Shown: positions 55,580 to 64,000 of the stretch, one piece after another
How positions within the stretch are numbered: position 1 is the first letter of the stretch
Layout: each line of letters opens with the position of its first letter
Assembly: GCF_018882215.1 (NCBI RefSeq)
Contig: NZ_JACVOX010000001.1
Location: forward strand, 124,001 to 188,000
Direction: 5' to 3'
DNA from: Polynucleobacter sp. AP-Kaivos-20-H2
GTDB taxonomy: Bacteria > Pseudomonadota > Gammaproteobacteria > Burkholderiales > Burkholderiaceae
DNA length: 64,000 nucleotides
The notes under the pieces: model-generated
Database searches by the model: none
What the model saw: only the letters and a program-made list of their open reading frames with translations
Told to the model about the DNA's origin: nothing
Translations under genes and position numbers: made by a program

Positions 55580-57187
55580 GTGCTGTCAGCATCTAATATC
55601 ACCATGCAGTTTGGGGCAAAGCCTCTATTTGAAAACATTTCCGTGAAGTTTGGCGGCGGCAATCGCTATGGCCTGATTGGCGCAAACGGTTGCGGTAAAT
55701 CCACCTTCATGAAAATTTTAGGTGGCGAGCTAGAGCCAACGAGCGGTAATGTGAGCTTGGATCCTGGTATTCGTTTGGGTAAGTTGCGTCAAGATCAATT
55801 TGCTTACGAGGATGTTCGCGTACTCGATGTCGTGATGATGGGTCACGAAGAGATGTGGAAGGCTGCGGCTGAGCGCGATGCTATCTACGCCAATCCAGAT
55901 GCTACTGATGAAGATTACATGAAGGCTGCTGAGCTTGAGGGTAAGTACGCCGAATACGGTGGCTACACCGCAGAAGCAAAAGCAGGGGAGTTGTTGTTAG
56001 GTATTGGTATTCCTATTGACCAACACAATGGTCCGATGAGCAACGTTGCACCAGGTTGGAAGCTGCGTGTATTGCTAGCGCAAGCATTGTTCTCCGATCC
56101 AGATGTATTGCTGCTCGATGAGCCAACGAATAACTTGGATATTCACTCCATTCACTGGCTTGAGGACATCCTCAATCAAATTAAGAGCACCATCGTCATC
56201 ATTTCCCATGACCGTCACTTCCTCAATGAAGTCTGTACGCATATGGCCGATATGGACTATGGCACTTTAAAAGTCTACCCAGGTAATTACGACTCTTACA
56301 TGCTGGCTTCTGTTCAGGCAAGAACACAGCAGCTCAGTAATAACGTGAAAGCCAAAGAAAAAATTGCTGAATTAGCAGCTTTCGTGGCTCGCTTCTCTGC
56401 AAACGCATCTAAAGCACGTCAAGCGACTTCACGTCAGAGGCAACTGGAGAAGATTGAAATTGTTGAAGTAAAACCTTCTTCACGTCAGAACCCATTTATT
56501 CGTTTCGATACTGAGAAAAAATTACACAATATGGCTGTAGAGTGCAATGCACTTACTAAAGCTTATGATCGCGTGATCTTCAAGAATTTCAAGCTAGGTG
56601 TTCGTGCTGGTGAAAAGATTGCGATCATCGGTCAAAACGGCGCCGGTAAGACAACACTTCTCAAAACGATCTTGAGTAAGCGCTTTGATGGTATTGCCGC
56701 TGATAGCGGTGATGTGAAATGGGCTGAGAATGCTAACGTCGGCGTAATGCCTCAAGACAACACCGAAATGTTTGCTAAAGATGAGTTGCTCATGGATTGG
56801 ATGAATTGGTGGCGCAATACTGGTGACGATGACCAAGTCATTCGTGGCACATTAGGTCGTCTATTGTTCTCTGGTGATGATATTGGCAAGTCTGTCAAAG
56901 TTCTATCTGGTGGTGAGAAGGGTCGCATGATTTGGGGCAAACTCATGCTCCAAAAATACAACGTCCTAGCAATGGATGAGCCAACCAACCACATGGATAT
57001 GGAATCGATTGAGAGTTTGCAAATTGCTCTTGAGAAATTCGATGGGACTTTGATTTTCGTATCCCATGACCGCGAGTTTGTTTCCGCATTAGCCAACCGC
57101 ATCTTAGAAGTGAAGATGGATGGTACGGTGGTGGATTACTCTGGAACTTACGAGGAATATCTGCGTAGCCAGGAATTAGCCGGATGA
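55580..57187 (+). CDS. ybiT: ABC-F family ATPase YbiT
   Basis: A 535-residue ribosome-associated ABC-F protein with two ATPase domains and no membrane part. First Walker [10 protein letters not shown] (34-42) and second [27 protein letters not shown] and [16 protein letters not shown] are the Walker B regions. The first signature is the divergent VAPGWKLR typical of YbiT; the second is LSGGEKGRM. The P-site tRNA-interaction linker lies between (about 235-310). ABC-F proteins ease stalled translation. Start codon GTG; the leader has several hairpins (55491-55539). Confidence 0.95.
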   Translation: MLSASNITMQFGAKPLFENISVKFGGGNRYGLIGANGCGKSTFMKILGGELEPTSGNVSLDPGIRLGKLRQDQFAYEDVRVLDVVMMGHEEMWKAAAERDAIYANPDATDEDYMKAAELEGKYAEYGGYTAEAKAGELLLGIGIPIDQHNGPMSNVAPGWKLRVLLAQALFSDPDVLLLDEPTNNLDIHSIHWLEDILNQIKSTIVIISHDRHFLNEVCTHMADMDYGTLKVYPGNYDSYMLASVQARTQQLSNNVKAKEKIAELAAFVARFSANASKARQATSRQRQLEKIEIVEVKPSSRQNPFIRFDTEKKLHNMAVECNALTKAYDRVIFKNFKLGVRAGEKIAIIGQNGAGKTTLLKTILSKRFDGIAADSGDVKWAENANVGVMPQDNTEMFAKDELLMDWMNWWRNTGDDDQVIRGTLGRLLFSGDDIGKSVKVLSGGEKGRMIWGKLMLQKYNVLAMDEPTNHMDMESIESLQIALEKFDGTLIFVSHDREFVSALANRILEVKMDGTVVDYSGTYEEYLRSQELAG

Positions 57188-57215
57188 TAAGGTTAAAACA
57201 ATAAGTTGTTTATAA

Positions 57216-57244
57216 AAATAAGCCCGTTAACTGGGCTTATTTTC
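57216..57244. terminator. Bidirectional terminator overlapping the DUF1289 stop
   Basis: AAAATAAGCCC-GTTAACT-GGGCTTATTTT forms an 8-9 bp stem. It serves ybiT on the plus strand and the convergent DUF1289 gene on the minus strand. The DUF1289 stop codon (57227-57229) lies in its loop. Confidence 0.88.
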
Positions 57245-57490
57245 TTTGGCCTGTCGTTGAAAGCGCGTTGCAGTACCTTCGGCACGGATACGCTTCCATA
57301 CAGAATCTTTTTCTTGTTGGGAAAAGAATACCCAATTACTTACTTCACCTAAAGTGCGACCACAACCTTGGCAGATCTCGTCGTATAGCGTGGTGCACAC
57401 ACCAATACAAGGCGAGTCGGAGTCTGCATCCCCCGTGGAAAGGGAGTGGGAGCCATCTTGCGCAATAGATTTGGTGTCTTCAGAATTCAT
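57227..57490 (-). CDS. DUF1289 small Cys-rich protein
   Basis: An 87-residue protein of the DUF1289 family. The core is DSPCIGVCTTLYDEICQGCGRTLGEVSNW, in which four Cys (about 28, 32, 40 and 43) could bind a metal. A polar N-terminal extension of about 25 residues precedes it. The family function is unknown. The start overlaps the DUF482 gene stop by 4 bases, and the stop codon lies inside a terminator hairpin. Confidence 0.88.
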   Translation of the reverse strand: MNSEDTKSIAQDGSHSLSTGDADSDSPCIGVCTTLYDEICQGCGRTLGEVSNWVFFSQQEKDSVWKRIRAEGTATRFQRQAKENKPS

Positions 57491-58659
57491 GGCTGTACTT
57501 TAGACGATTTCAAAGGACTGTGCTCGGCGAGCTCATCTACATAAGCCCCTATGCCTTGATGTTCACGATCCAGGAAGTGTTGCACAGCTTTAGAAAACTG
57601 AGGATCCGCAATGAAATGGGCGGATTGAATGGTGGTGGGCAAGAAACCGCGCGCCATCTTGTGTTCGCCTTGAGCGCCACCTTCAAAGGTTTGAATCCGA
57701 TTAGAGATGCAATATTCAATCGCTTGATAGTAGGCGGTTTCAAAGTGCAAGCAGGGTATATGTGCGATAGCGCCCCAATACCTTCCATAAGCCTTAGAGC
57801 TTGTGTGGTCAACAACTAGCAAGGATGCTGCAATCGGATTTCCATTGCGCTCTGCAATGATGAGGTGTAAGTTTTCAGGCATACGCTGTGCCCATAACTT
57901 CAAGAATGCCTCATTGAGATAGGGGCTAGATCCATGCTCTAAGTAAGTGTTTGCGTAACAGTGATAAAAGAATTCCCAATCGGCATTGGTTGAAGATATT
58001 CCTGGGACATGTCTAAAAGTAATTAGCTCTCTCGATACCTGTTCTCGTTCGCGTCGAATATTCTTGCGACGCTTCATAGTGAGGGCTGCTAAAAATTGTT
58101 CGAAATTCTCAAAGCCTTGGTTATGCCAATGAAATTGCACCGAGTCTCGCAACATGAAGCCTTGGTCCTTGAGTCCCTTTGCTTCTGAAGTATGGGGAAA
58201 TAAGACATGTGCTGAAGATAGATTATTTTGCAGAACTAAAGTCTTCAAGCCTTTGACTAATTGTTGCTTTACTAAATCAGCGGCTACATTGCTCGCACTC
58301 AAAATCCTTGAGCCTTGAATTGGTGTAAACGGAATGGCGCAAAGCGCTTTCGGAAAATACTGCATACCTTGTTGCTCATAGGCCTGCGCCCATGACCAGT
58401 CGAAGACAAATTCTCCGTAGGAGTGTTGCTTCAAATACAGGGGCATTGCACCAATCAGTTTTTGATCATCCCTTAAAACGAGATGAGCCACTTGCCACCC
58501 AGTATTGCCTCCAACACAGCCAGTTTCCTCTAGCGCACTAAGAAACTCATAGCGAAGAAAGGGTCCTGCATCTGCGGGAAGAAGAGCATTCCACTCCTTT
58601 GAGGAGATATCGCTAAGGCGATCAACTATTTCTAATTGAAATGAATCGGGCTCTGCCAC
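57487..58659 (-). CDS. DUF482/GNAT-like acyltransferase (FemAB-related)
   Basis: A 390-residue cytoplasmic protein of the DUF482 family, predicted to have a pair of GNAT folds related to FemAB peptidyltransferases. The conserved segments MKRRKNIRRERE and YGRYWGAIAHIPCLHFETAYYQ, plus FEGGAQGEHKMARGF, are diagnostic. Reaction unknown. The start is GTG, 2 bases after gloA. Translationally linked to DUF1289 downstream. Confidence 0.86.
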   Translation of the reverse strand: MAEPDSFQLEIVDRLSDISSKEWNALLPADAGPFLRYEFLSALEETGCVGGNTGWQVAHLVLRDDQKLIGAMPLYLKQHSYGEFVFDWSWAQAYEQQGMQYFPKALCAIPFTPIQGSRILSASNVAADLVKQQLVKGLKTLVLQNNLSSAHVLFPHTSEAKGLKDQGFMLRDSVQFHWHNQGFENFEQFLAALTMKRRKNIRREREQVSRELITFRHVPGISSTNADWEFFYHCYANTYLEHGSSPYLNEAFLKLWAQRMPENLHLIIAERNGNPIAASLLVVDHTSSKAYGRYWGAIAHIPCLHFETAYYQAIEYCISNRIQTFEGGAQGEHKMARGFLPTTIQSAHFIADPQFSKAVQHFLDREHQGIGAYVDELAEHSPLKSSKVQP

Positions 58660-58661
58660 AA

Positions 58662-59048
58662 TTAACGCTGAATGAGCTCTATTTTGTAACCATCAGGATC
58701 GGTAACAAATGCAATGATGGTGTCACCGCCAGCTACAGGACCAGCCTCACGGGTCACATTGCCGCCGGCCGCCTTAATGGCAGCACAAGCTGCATAGGCA
58801 TCCGGAACCTCAATTGCAATATGCCCATAGGCTGTGCCTAGGTCATAGGATTGAACGCCATGGTTGTAGGTAAGCTCAATCTCCGATTGGCCATCACCAT
58901 TACCTTTGCCGTATCCGACAAAAGCAAGGGAGTATTTTTGCTCAGGACGCTCAGTTGTGCGCAGTAAATTCATGCCCAAAACTTTGGTGTAGAAATCAAT
59001 CGAGCGATTTAAGTCGCCGACGCGGAGCATGGTATGTTGGATTATCAT
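58662..59048 (-). CDS. gloA: Lactoylglutathione lyase (glyoxalase I)
   Basis: A 128-residue metalloenzyme that turns the methylglyoxal-glutathione hemithioacetal into S-lactoylglutathione. The metal ligands fit His5 ([11 protein letters not shown]), the Glu in [10 protein letters not shown], the His in [10 protein letters not shown] and the Glu in GYKIELIQ. The length is that of the Ni-dependent bacterial type. It precedes the DUF482 gene by 2 bases on the same strand. Confidence 0.95.
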   Translation of the reverse strand: MIIQHTMLRVGDLNRSIDFYTKVLGMNLLRTTERPEQKYSLAFVGYGKGNGDGQSEIELTYNHGVQSYDLGTAYGHIAIEVPDAYAACAAIKAAGGNVTREAGPVAGGDTIIAFVTDPDGYKIELIQR

Positions 59049-59090
59049 GGGTTAAATATAACGCTATTTATTTAATCGTGTTGAGATGAA

Positions 59091-59115
59091 AAACCCCGGT
59101 ATGGAACCGGGGTTT
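59091..59115 (-). terminator. Terminator after the ETF-QO gene
   Basis: AAACCCCGGT-ATGGA-ACCGGGGTTT is a perfect 10-bp stem with a 5-base loop. Read on the minus strand it ends in TTTTT, so it terminates transcripts of the ETF-ubiquinone oxidoreductase gene and shields gloA downstream. Confidence 0.88.
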
Positions 59116-59131
59116 GCTGTATTGCATTTCT

Positions 59132-60802
59132 TTACATGGATGCGTAGTTTGGACCGCCGCCACCTTCTGGGGTAACCCAGACGATATTTTGTGTTGGATC
59201 TTTAATATCACAGGTTTTGCAGTGTACGCAGTTTTGCGAATTGATTTGCAAGCGCGCTTTACCATCGGTTTCGACAAACTCATATACGCCAGCAGGGCAG
59301 TAGCGTTGCTCGGGTCCTGCATAGGTTTCCAGGTTCACGCCTACAGGAATAGATTCATTCTTCAGCGTTAAATGAACTGGTTGATTTTCAGCATGATTGG
59401 TATTGGAGATAAATACTGAAGAGAGGCGGTCAAACGTAATCTTGCCATCTGGCTTAGGGTAGTCAATCGGCTTGTGTTGTGCTGCAGGCTCCAAACATTC
59501 ATGGTCTGCATGTTTTAAATGCACTGTCCATGGCATGTTGCCACCCAAAAGTTTTTGTTCCAATCCAACCATCAGCGTACCAACATAAAGTCCTTTGGAC
59601 ATCCACGGCTTGAAGTTGCGCGCTTGGCTTAGTTCAGTATGCAGCCAGCTATTTTGGAATGCAGTTGGGTACGCAGATAAAACATCCTCAGAGCGATTCT
59701 CATTGATAGCAGCAACTGCTGCTTCAGCAGCAAGCATGCCAGTCTTAATTGCCGCATGACTTCCCTTGATGCGAGATGCATTGAGAAAGCCAGCATCGCA
59801 ACCAATGAGCGCGCCACCAGGAAATACAGTTTTAGGAAGACTATTTAAACCACCAGCAGTCAGTGCGCGTGCGCCATAAGAAATGCGTTTACCGCCTTCA
59901 AACGTTTCACGAATCTTTGGATGTAATTTATAGCGTTGGAATTCTTCAAAAGGAGAGAGGTAGGGATTCTTATAAGACAGGCCCACTACTAGGCCAACGG
60001 CAACCTTGTTATCGCCTAGGTGATAGAGGAACGAGCCACCATAGGTATCGCTCTCTAAAGGCCAGCCAGCGGTGTGCACTACAAGTCCAGGCTTACTCTT
60101 GGAGGGTTCAACCTCCCAAAGCTCTTTAATACCAATGCCATAGCTTTGTGGGTCTGCATCCTTATCTAATGCAAACTTAGCAATCAGTTGTTTGCCAAGA
60201 TGGCCGCGCGCACCCTCAGCAAAGAGGGTGTACTTGCCGCGTAATTCCATACCAAGCTGAAACTGATCCGTTGGATTGCCTTCTTTGTCTAAACCCATTG
60301 AGCCGGTGATGACGCCGCCCACTGCGCCTTGCTCGTTGTATAGAATTTCTGCTGCTGGAAAGCCGGTGAAAATCTCAACGCCGAGATTCTCGGCTTGTTG
60401 CCCTAGCCAGCGAGTGACGTTTGCAAGGCTGACAATATAGTTGCCTTCATTCTTAAAACAGTGCGGCAGCATCCAGTTTGGAACCTGGTATGAGTTATCG
60501 CTAGTTAAGAATAGAAATTGATCTTGTGTGACTGGGGTATCAAGTGGGGCACCCAATTCTTTCCAGTCGGGGAATAATTCAGTGAGTGCTTTAGGGTCCA
60601 TCACGGCACCAGAAAGGATGTGGGCTCCGATTTCAGAACCCTTTTCCAAAACGCAGACGCTAATTTCTTTTCCTGAGGAGCTGGCTAATTGCTTGGCTTT
60701 AATAGCAGCCGACAATCCTGCGGGACCGCCTCCGACAATGACTAGGTCATAGTCCATGGAGTCTCTGGGACCAAATTGCTCTACCAACTCTGCAGAATTC
60801 AT
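59132..60802 (-). CDS. Electron transfer flavoprotein-ubiquinone oxidoreductase
   Basis: A 556-residue membrane-associated enzyme that passes electrons from ETF to ubiquinone. FAD binds at YDLVIVGGGPAGLSAAIKA near the N-terminus. The C-terminal ferredoxin-like part, NCVHCKTCDIKDPTQNI with a preceding YCPAGVYE, holds the four Cys of a [4Fe-4S] cluster. It completes the electron path for GcdH and other acyl-CoA dehydrogenases. It is divergent from scoA, with 158 bases between. Confidence 0.95.
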   Translation of the reverse strand: MNSAELVEQFGPRDSMDYDLVIVGGGPAGLSAAIKAKQLASSSGKEISVCVLEKGSEIGAHILSGAVMDPKALTELFPDWKELGAPLDTPVTQDQFLFLTSDNSYQVPNWMLPHCFKNEGNYIVSLANVTRWLGQQAENLGVEIFTGFPAAEILYNEQGAVGGVITGSMGLDKEGNPTDQFQLGMELRGKYTLFAEGARGHLGKQLIAKFALDKDADPQSYGIGIKELWEVEPSKSKPGLVVHTAGWPLESDTYGGSFLYHLGDNKVAVGLVVGLSYKNPYLSPFEEFQRYKLHPKIRETFEGGKRISYGARALTAGGLNSLPKTVFPGGALIGCDAGFLNASRIKGSHAAIKTGMLAAEAAVAAINENRSEDVLSAYPTAFQNSWLHTELSQARNFKPWMSKGLYVGTLMVGLEQKLLGGNMPWTVHLKHADHECLEPAAQHKPIDYPKPDGKITFDRLSSVFISNTNHAENQPVHLTLKNESIPVGVNLETYAGPEQRYCPAGVYEFVETDGKARLQINSQNCVHCKTCDIKDPTQNIVWVTPEGGGGPNYASM

Positions 60803-60845
60803 TCAATTTCTCCGAAATTTCTTAAAAATGGTGCATTTAAGCCCT

Positions 60846-60862
60846 GTTAGTTTAGTTCTAAC
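60846..60862. promoter_or_regulatory. Inverted repeat in the ETF-QO / scoA divergent region
   Basis: GTTAG-N7-CTAAC is a perfect half-site pair in the 158-base region that must hold the promoters of both genes. Short and possibly chance. Confidence 0.25.
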
Positions 60863-60960
60863 TGGCAAAAACCGAATTAGTGCCAAGACTGCCCAGCTCA
60901 GGGCGCCTTAAGCGTTATGATTGCTTTATTACCCATTTTGGCAATATTAGGACAAAAGTT

Positions 60961-61662
60961 ATGAATAAAACTTACCCATCGGCAGTGGATGCCTTGCGGG
61001 ATATCTTAAAAGACGGACAAAAATTGGCTGTTGGCGGTTTTGGTCTTTGTGGCATTCCAGAGGCTTTGATTCAAGCAGTTAAGGACTTGGGTGTTCAAAA
61101 CCTCACCGCAATTGCTAACAACGCTGGAGTTGACGGCTTTGGTTTGGGTTTATTGCTCAATTCACGTCAGGTAAAGAAAATGGTTGCTTCATACGTGGGG
61201 GAGAACAAAGAATTCGAACGTCAGTATTTGGCTGGTGAATTGGAGTTGGAATTTACGCCCCAAGGTACATTGGCTGAAAAATTACGTGCCGGTGGTTGTG
61301 GTATTCCTGCTTTCTATACCAAAACTGGTGTTGGTACTTTGGTTGCTGAAGGTAAAGAAGAAAAAGAATTCGATGGCGAGAAATACATCATGGAGCGTTC
61401 AATCGTTTCAGATATTTCTTTGGTAAAAGCTTGGAAAGCAGATAAATCCGGTAACTTGGTCTATCGCTATACAGCACGGAACTTCAATCCAGTAGTTGCT
61501 ATGGCTGGCAAGATCACCGTTGCAGAAGTAGAAGAGATTGTTGAGAACGGCAAGCTGCATCCAGATGAAATCCATACGCCTGGTATTTATGTACATCGCT
61601 TGGTGCTACATAAAACACCAGAAAAGCGCATTGAACAGCGCACGATGACTGCAACAGCGTAA
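60961..61662 (+). CDS. scoA: 3-oxoacid CoA-transferase subunit A
   Basis: A 233-residue alpha subunit of succinyl-CoA:acetoacetate CoA-transferase, which activates acetoacetate. [12 protein letters not shown] and [14 protein letters not shown] are typical of Sco[25 protein letters not shown] lies near the end. The start at 60961 follows AGGA; in-frame codons back to 60880 are rejected. scoB follows after 31 bases. With hbd and phasin genes this serves PHB or ketone turnover. Confidence 0.95.
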   Translation: MNKTYPSAVDALRDILKDGQKLAVGGFGLCGIPEALIQAVKDLGVQNLTAIANNAGVDGFGLGLLLNSRQVKKMVASYVGENKEFERQYLAGELELEFTPQGTLAEKLRAGGCGIPAFYTKTGVGTLVAEGKEEKEFDGEKYIMERSIVSDISLVKAWKADKSGNLVYRYTARNFNPVVAMAGKITVAEVEEIVENGKLHPDEIHTPGIYVHRLVLHKTPEKRIEQRTMTATA

Positions 61663-61693
61663 TTCCCAGAACAGAATACTTAGGAAGATCGAA

Positions 61694-62344
61694 ATGCCTT
61701 GGACTAGAGACGAAATGGCAGCACGTGCTGCTAAAGAATTAAAAGACGGTTACTACGTGAACTTGGGCATTGGTATGCCTACTTTGGTAGCGAACCATGT
61801 TCCTAAAGATATGGAAGTATGGCTTCAGTCTGAAAATGGTTTATTGGGTATCGGACCGTTTCCAACGGAAGAAACAATTGATGCGGACTTAATCAATGCC
61901 GGCAAGCAAACGATTACGACTTTGCCTGGTTCATCCATTTTCTCTTCTGCCGATTCATTTGGAATGATTCGTGGTGGAAAAATCAACATCGCGATCTTGG
62001 GTGCAATGCAAGTAAGCGAACATGGTGATTTGGCCAACTGGATGATTCCAGGAAAAATGGTCAAGGGCATGGGCGGTGCAATGGATTTGGTCGCCGGTGT
62101 TAAGCATGTTGTCGTATTGATGGAGCACGTTGCCAAGAAAAAAGATGGCACTGAAGAGCTCAAAATTTTGCCGCATTGCACATTACCTTTAACGGGTGTA
62201 GGCGTTATTAGCCAGATCATTACCGATCTTTGTGTTCTTGATATCACCCCTAAGGGTTTGAAGTTAACTGAATTGGCTCCAGGCGTGACTAAGGAAGAGG
62301 TTATCGCTAAAACAGGAGCCCCTGTTGACACAACAGGTTTCTAA
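61694..62344 (+). CDS. scoB: 3-oxoacid CoA-transferase subunit B
   Basis: A 216-residue beta subunit. Glu47 in [14 protein letters not shown] is the nucleophile that forms the CoA thioester intermediate. [11 protein letters not shown] near the N-terminus and [19 protein letters not shown] follow the family. GAAG-type Shine-Dalgarno (TTAGGAAG) precedes the ATG. Confidence 0.96.
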   Translation: MPWTRDEMAARAAKELKDGYYVNLGIGMPTLVANHVPKDMEVWLQSENGLLGIGPFPTEETIDADLINAGKQTITTLPGSSIFSSADSFGMIRGGKINIAILGAMQVSEHGDLANWMIPGKMVKGMGGAMDLVAGVKHVVVLMEHVAKKKDGTEELKILPHCTLPLTGVGVISQIITDLCVLDITPKGLKLTELAPGVTKEEVIAKTGAPVDTTGF

Positions 62345-62379
62345 TCAGAGTCATCAATTAATGGAATAATGGGTTCACC

Positions 62380-64000
62380 ATGTCGGGCTCCCATCATTTC
62401 CATTCGAAGCCATCTAAACCCCAGAATCAATCTGGAGTAGATCCTTCTCTACATGCCCATAAGAAGGGTGATGCACGGCATACCCATAGCAAGCAAGCCT
62501 CTAATCAAAACCTACTATTAATTGCCTTAGTACTGACCTTAGGTTTTTCAGGGGTTGAGGGCGCTGCTGCCTATTTCGCAAATTCATTGGCGTTGATTTC
62601 TGATGCGGGTCACATGGTGACTGATGCTGCCGCTTTGGGTTTAGCGCTACTTGCGCAGATTATTTCCCGTCGCCCACCATCTCCAAAGCATTCATTTGGT
62701 TTTGGGCGTGCTGAAGCGCTAGCTGCATTTGTTAATAGCATTGCGATGCTAGCTTTGGTGTTATGGATCGTCATTGAGGCTGTCAGTCGTTTTGCTAATC
62801 CCCATAAAGTGGATGGCTTGACTGTCACGGTTGTTGCTGCAATCGGTCTTCTGATGAACGTCGTCGTAGCATGGGTTTTATCTCGTGATAAGCAAAGTGT
62901 GAATACCCGTGCGGCACTAGTTCATGTCATGGGTGATCTATTGGGTTCAGTTGCGGCATTGATTGCTGGTGTTGTGATTCAGCTTACCGGTTGGATGCCT
63001 ATCGATGCCATTCTCTCTATTTTGGTATCGCTGCTTATTCTGAAGTCCACCATCTCGATTCTGCATGAGTCTTATCACTTCCTGATGGAGGGTGTACCTC
63101 TACATATTGATTACTTACAAGTAGGTACTGATTTAAGAAATATTCCAGGCGTACTCGCGGTGCATGATTTGCATGTGTGGGAAATGACCCCTAGCTTCCC
63201 GGCCTTGATTGGCCATATTGAAATCGCTGAGATGCAGAAGTGGCCAGAAATTATGGCCAGAATCAATACGATGCTCTTGGATAAGCACGGCATCGATCAT
63301 GTGACCTTGCAGCCTGAAGAGGTTGGTGATGACCACGATCATGAGCATGATCATTTACATCATGAAATTCATAACGAAGCTCAGGCAGCAAATGTATTTC
63401 ATGACGGCGATACCTTTTACGTAGAGTGCGCTAGTGGCGATTCCACGCATCGTATGGCCTATCACGCTTGGGGAAACCCTGGCAAAAAAGTATTGCTGTG
63501 TATTCACGGCCTAACAAGACGGGGCAGCGACTTTAAGACGCTTGCGCAGGCAATGTGCAAAGACTATTACGTGGTTTGTCCAGATATAGTTGGAAGGGGT
63601 GATTCGGATCGCTTAAGCAATCCAATGCTCTATGCTGTGCCACAGTACGTTGCTGATATTGCTGCGTTAGTTAAAAAGCTTGGCGTTGCACAAGTGGATT
63701 GGCTGGGAACTTCAATGGGTGGCTTGATTGGCATGGTGTATGCCGCAATGCCAAACTCACCCATACGGAGAATGATCATCAATGATGTGGGCCCCAAGAT
63801 TGAGCCAGAGGCAATTAAACGCCTAGGTTCTTACGTCGGGCAGCCATTTACTTTTGCAGATCGCAGTCACGCACTCCAGCGCTTGAATGAGATCTGCGCC
63901 ACTTTTGGTGAGCACACTTCAGAAGAGTGGGAAATCTATAACGGCCCCATGTTGATTCAGAAAGATGGTAAATGGATCATGCATTACGACCCAGATATCT
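62380..64000 (+). CDS. Cation diffusion facilitator fused to alpha/beta hydrolase (cut by window end)
   Basis: A continuous frame of 540 codons, open to the window edge. Residues about 1-45 are His-rich and cytoplasmic. Residues 46-230 hold about six membrane helices of a CDF metal exporter, with metal-site residues Asp75/His78/Asp82 in SDAGHMVTD and His182/Asp186 in HVMGD. Residues 230-312 are the CDF C-terminal domain. A linker rich in His and Asp (318-341) leads to an alpha/beta hydrolase, with CIHGLTRRG (oxyanion region, about 374-382) and the nucleophile elbow GTSMGG (Ser445). The acid and His of the triad may lie beyond the edge or in the unassigned part. No in-frame ATG, GTG or TTG lies in the linker, so it is a true fusion. 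Export of zinc or similar metals is a family-based inference. Confidence 0.85.
   Translation, partial: MSGSHHFHSKPSKPQNQSGVDPSLHAHKKGDARHTHSKQASNQNLLLIALVLTLGFSGVEGAAAYFANSLALISDAGHMVTDAAALGLALLAQIISRRPPSPKHSFGFGRAEALAAFVNSIAMLALVLWIVIEAVSRFANPHKVDGLTVTVVAAIGLLMNVVVAWVLSRDKQSVNTRAALVHVMGDLLGSVAALIAGVVIQLTGWMPIDAILSILVSLLILKSTISILHESYHFLMEGVPLHIDYLQVGTDLRNIPGVLAVHDLHVWEMTPSFPALIGHIEIAEMQKWPEIMARINTMLLDKHGIDHVTLQPEEVGDDHDHEHDHLHHEIHNEAQAANVFHDGDTFYVECASGDSTHRMAYHAWGNPGKKVLLCIHGLTRRGSDFKTLAQAMCKDYYVVCPDIVGRGDSDRLSNPMLYAVPQYVADIAALVKKLGVAQVDWLGTSMGGLIGMVYAAMPNSPIRRMIINDVGPKIEPEAIKRLGSYVGQPFTFADRSHALQRLNEICATFGEHTSEEWEIYNGPMLIQKDGKWIMHYDPDI

Noticed and set aside
63300-63460. Two separate overlapping genes at the CDF-hydrolase junction
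   Set aside because: The frame is continuous, and no start codon or ribosome-binding site occurs in the linker; the first in-frame ATG (residue 359) is already inside the hydrolase fold.

Overview
The window looks like an ordinary chromosomal segment of a small-genome betaproteobacterium, most likely Polynucleobacter or a close relative in Burkholderiaceae. That is an inference from gene order and families: DUF2863 and DUF3429 proteins, an E3 subunit with its own lipoyl domain followed by a phasin, MetZ-type methionine synthesis, and the run leuC-entericidin-leuD-leuB-asd-fimV-truA-trpFBA-accD-folC-SPOR-cvpA-purF-metZ. Genes are densely packed. No non-coding gap exceeds about 200 bases. I found no rRNA, tRNA, insertion sequence, prophage or CRISPR array, and no broken genes. 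The first gene (aceF) and the last gene (a transporter-hydrolase fusion) are cut by the window edges.

Layout. 1-3848: end of the pyruvate dehydrogenase cluster (aceF, lpdA), a convergent phasin, and an EamA permease. 3958-5804: a D-Ala-D-Ala endopeptidase and an IclR regulator. 5907-16778: twelve minus-strand genes covering pyrD, the N-end-rule transferases bpt and aat, a NUDIX hydrolase, a pabB-pabC fusion, a cyclophilin, an HCCA-isomerase-like protein, rarA, a DUF3429 protein, 3-hydroxybutyryl-CoA dehydrogenase, a GST and a methionine aminotransferase. 16863-20344: yaaA, DUF2863, a small lysozyme-inhibitor-like protein and malate dehydrogenase. 20503-43069: a plus-strand run of about 22 kb, starting with a GntR regulator and sdhCDABE-gltA, then leucine, aspartate-semialdehyde, tryptophan, fatty-acid, folate, purine and methionine genes.

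43078-53468 is the most specialised part. A molybdate importer (modB, modC) lies divergently from soxYZAXB. The sox genes are followed by a secreted DsrE-like protein, three YeeE/YedE-type sulfur transporters, a DUF442 sulfurtransferase, a thioesterase and the tRNA 2-selenouridine synthase mnmH. soxCD is absent. Together the genes read as a periplasmic thiosulfate-oxidising machine that leaves sulfane sulfur on its carrier, next to proteins able to hand on and import that sulfur.

53465-64000: glutaryl-CoA dehydrogenase, a queuosine-precursor transporter, the ABC-F protein YbiT, DUF1289 and DUF482 proteins, glyoxalase I, ETF-ubiquinone oxidoreductase, both subunits of a 3-oxoacid CoA-transferase, and a cation diffusion facilitator fused in frame to an alpha/beta hydrolase.

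Most interesting signals: (1) the transporter-hydrolase fusion joined by a His-rich linker; (2) the soxCD-less sulfur block with import genes; (3) a near-identical inverted repeat upstream of both the phasin gene and sdhC, which could link carbon storage to the TCA cycle; (4) an 11-bp tandem repeat upstream of sdhC; (5) several hairpins and palindromes at gene borders.
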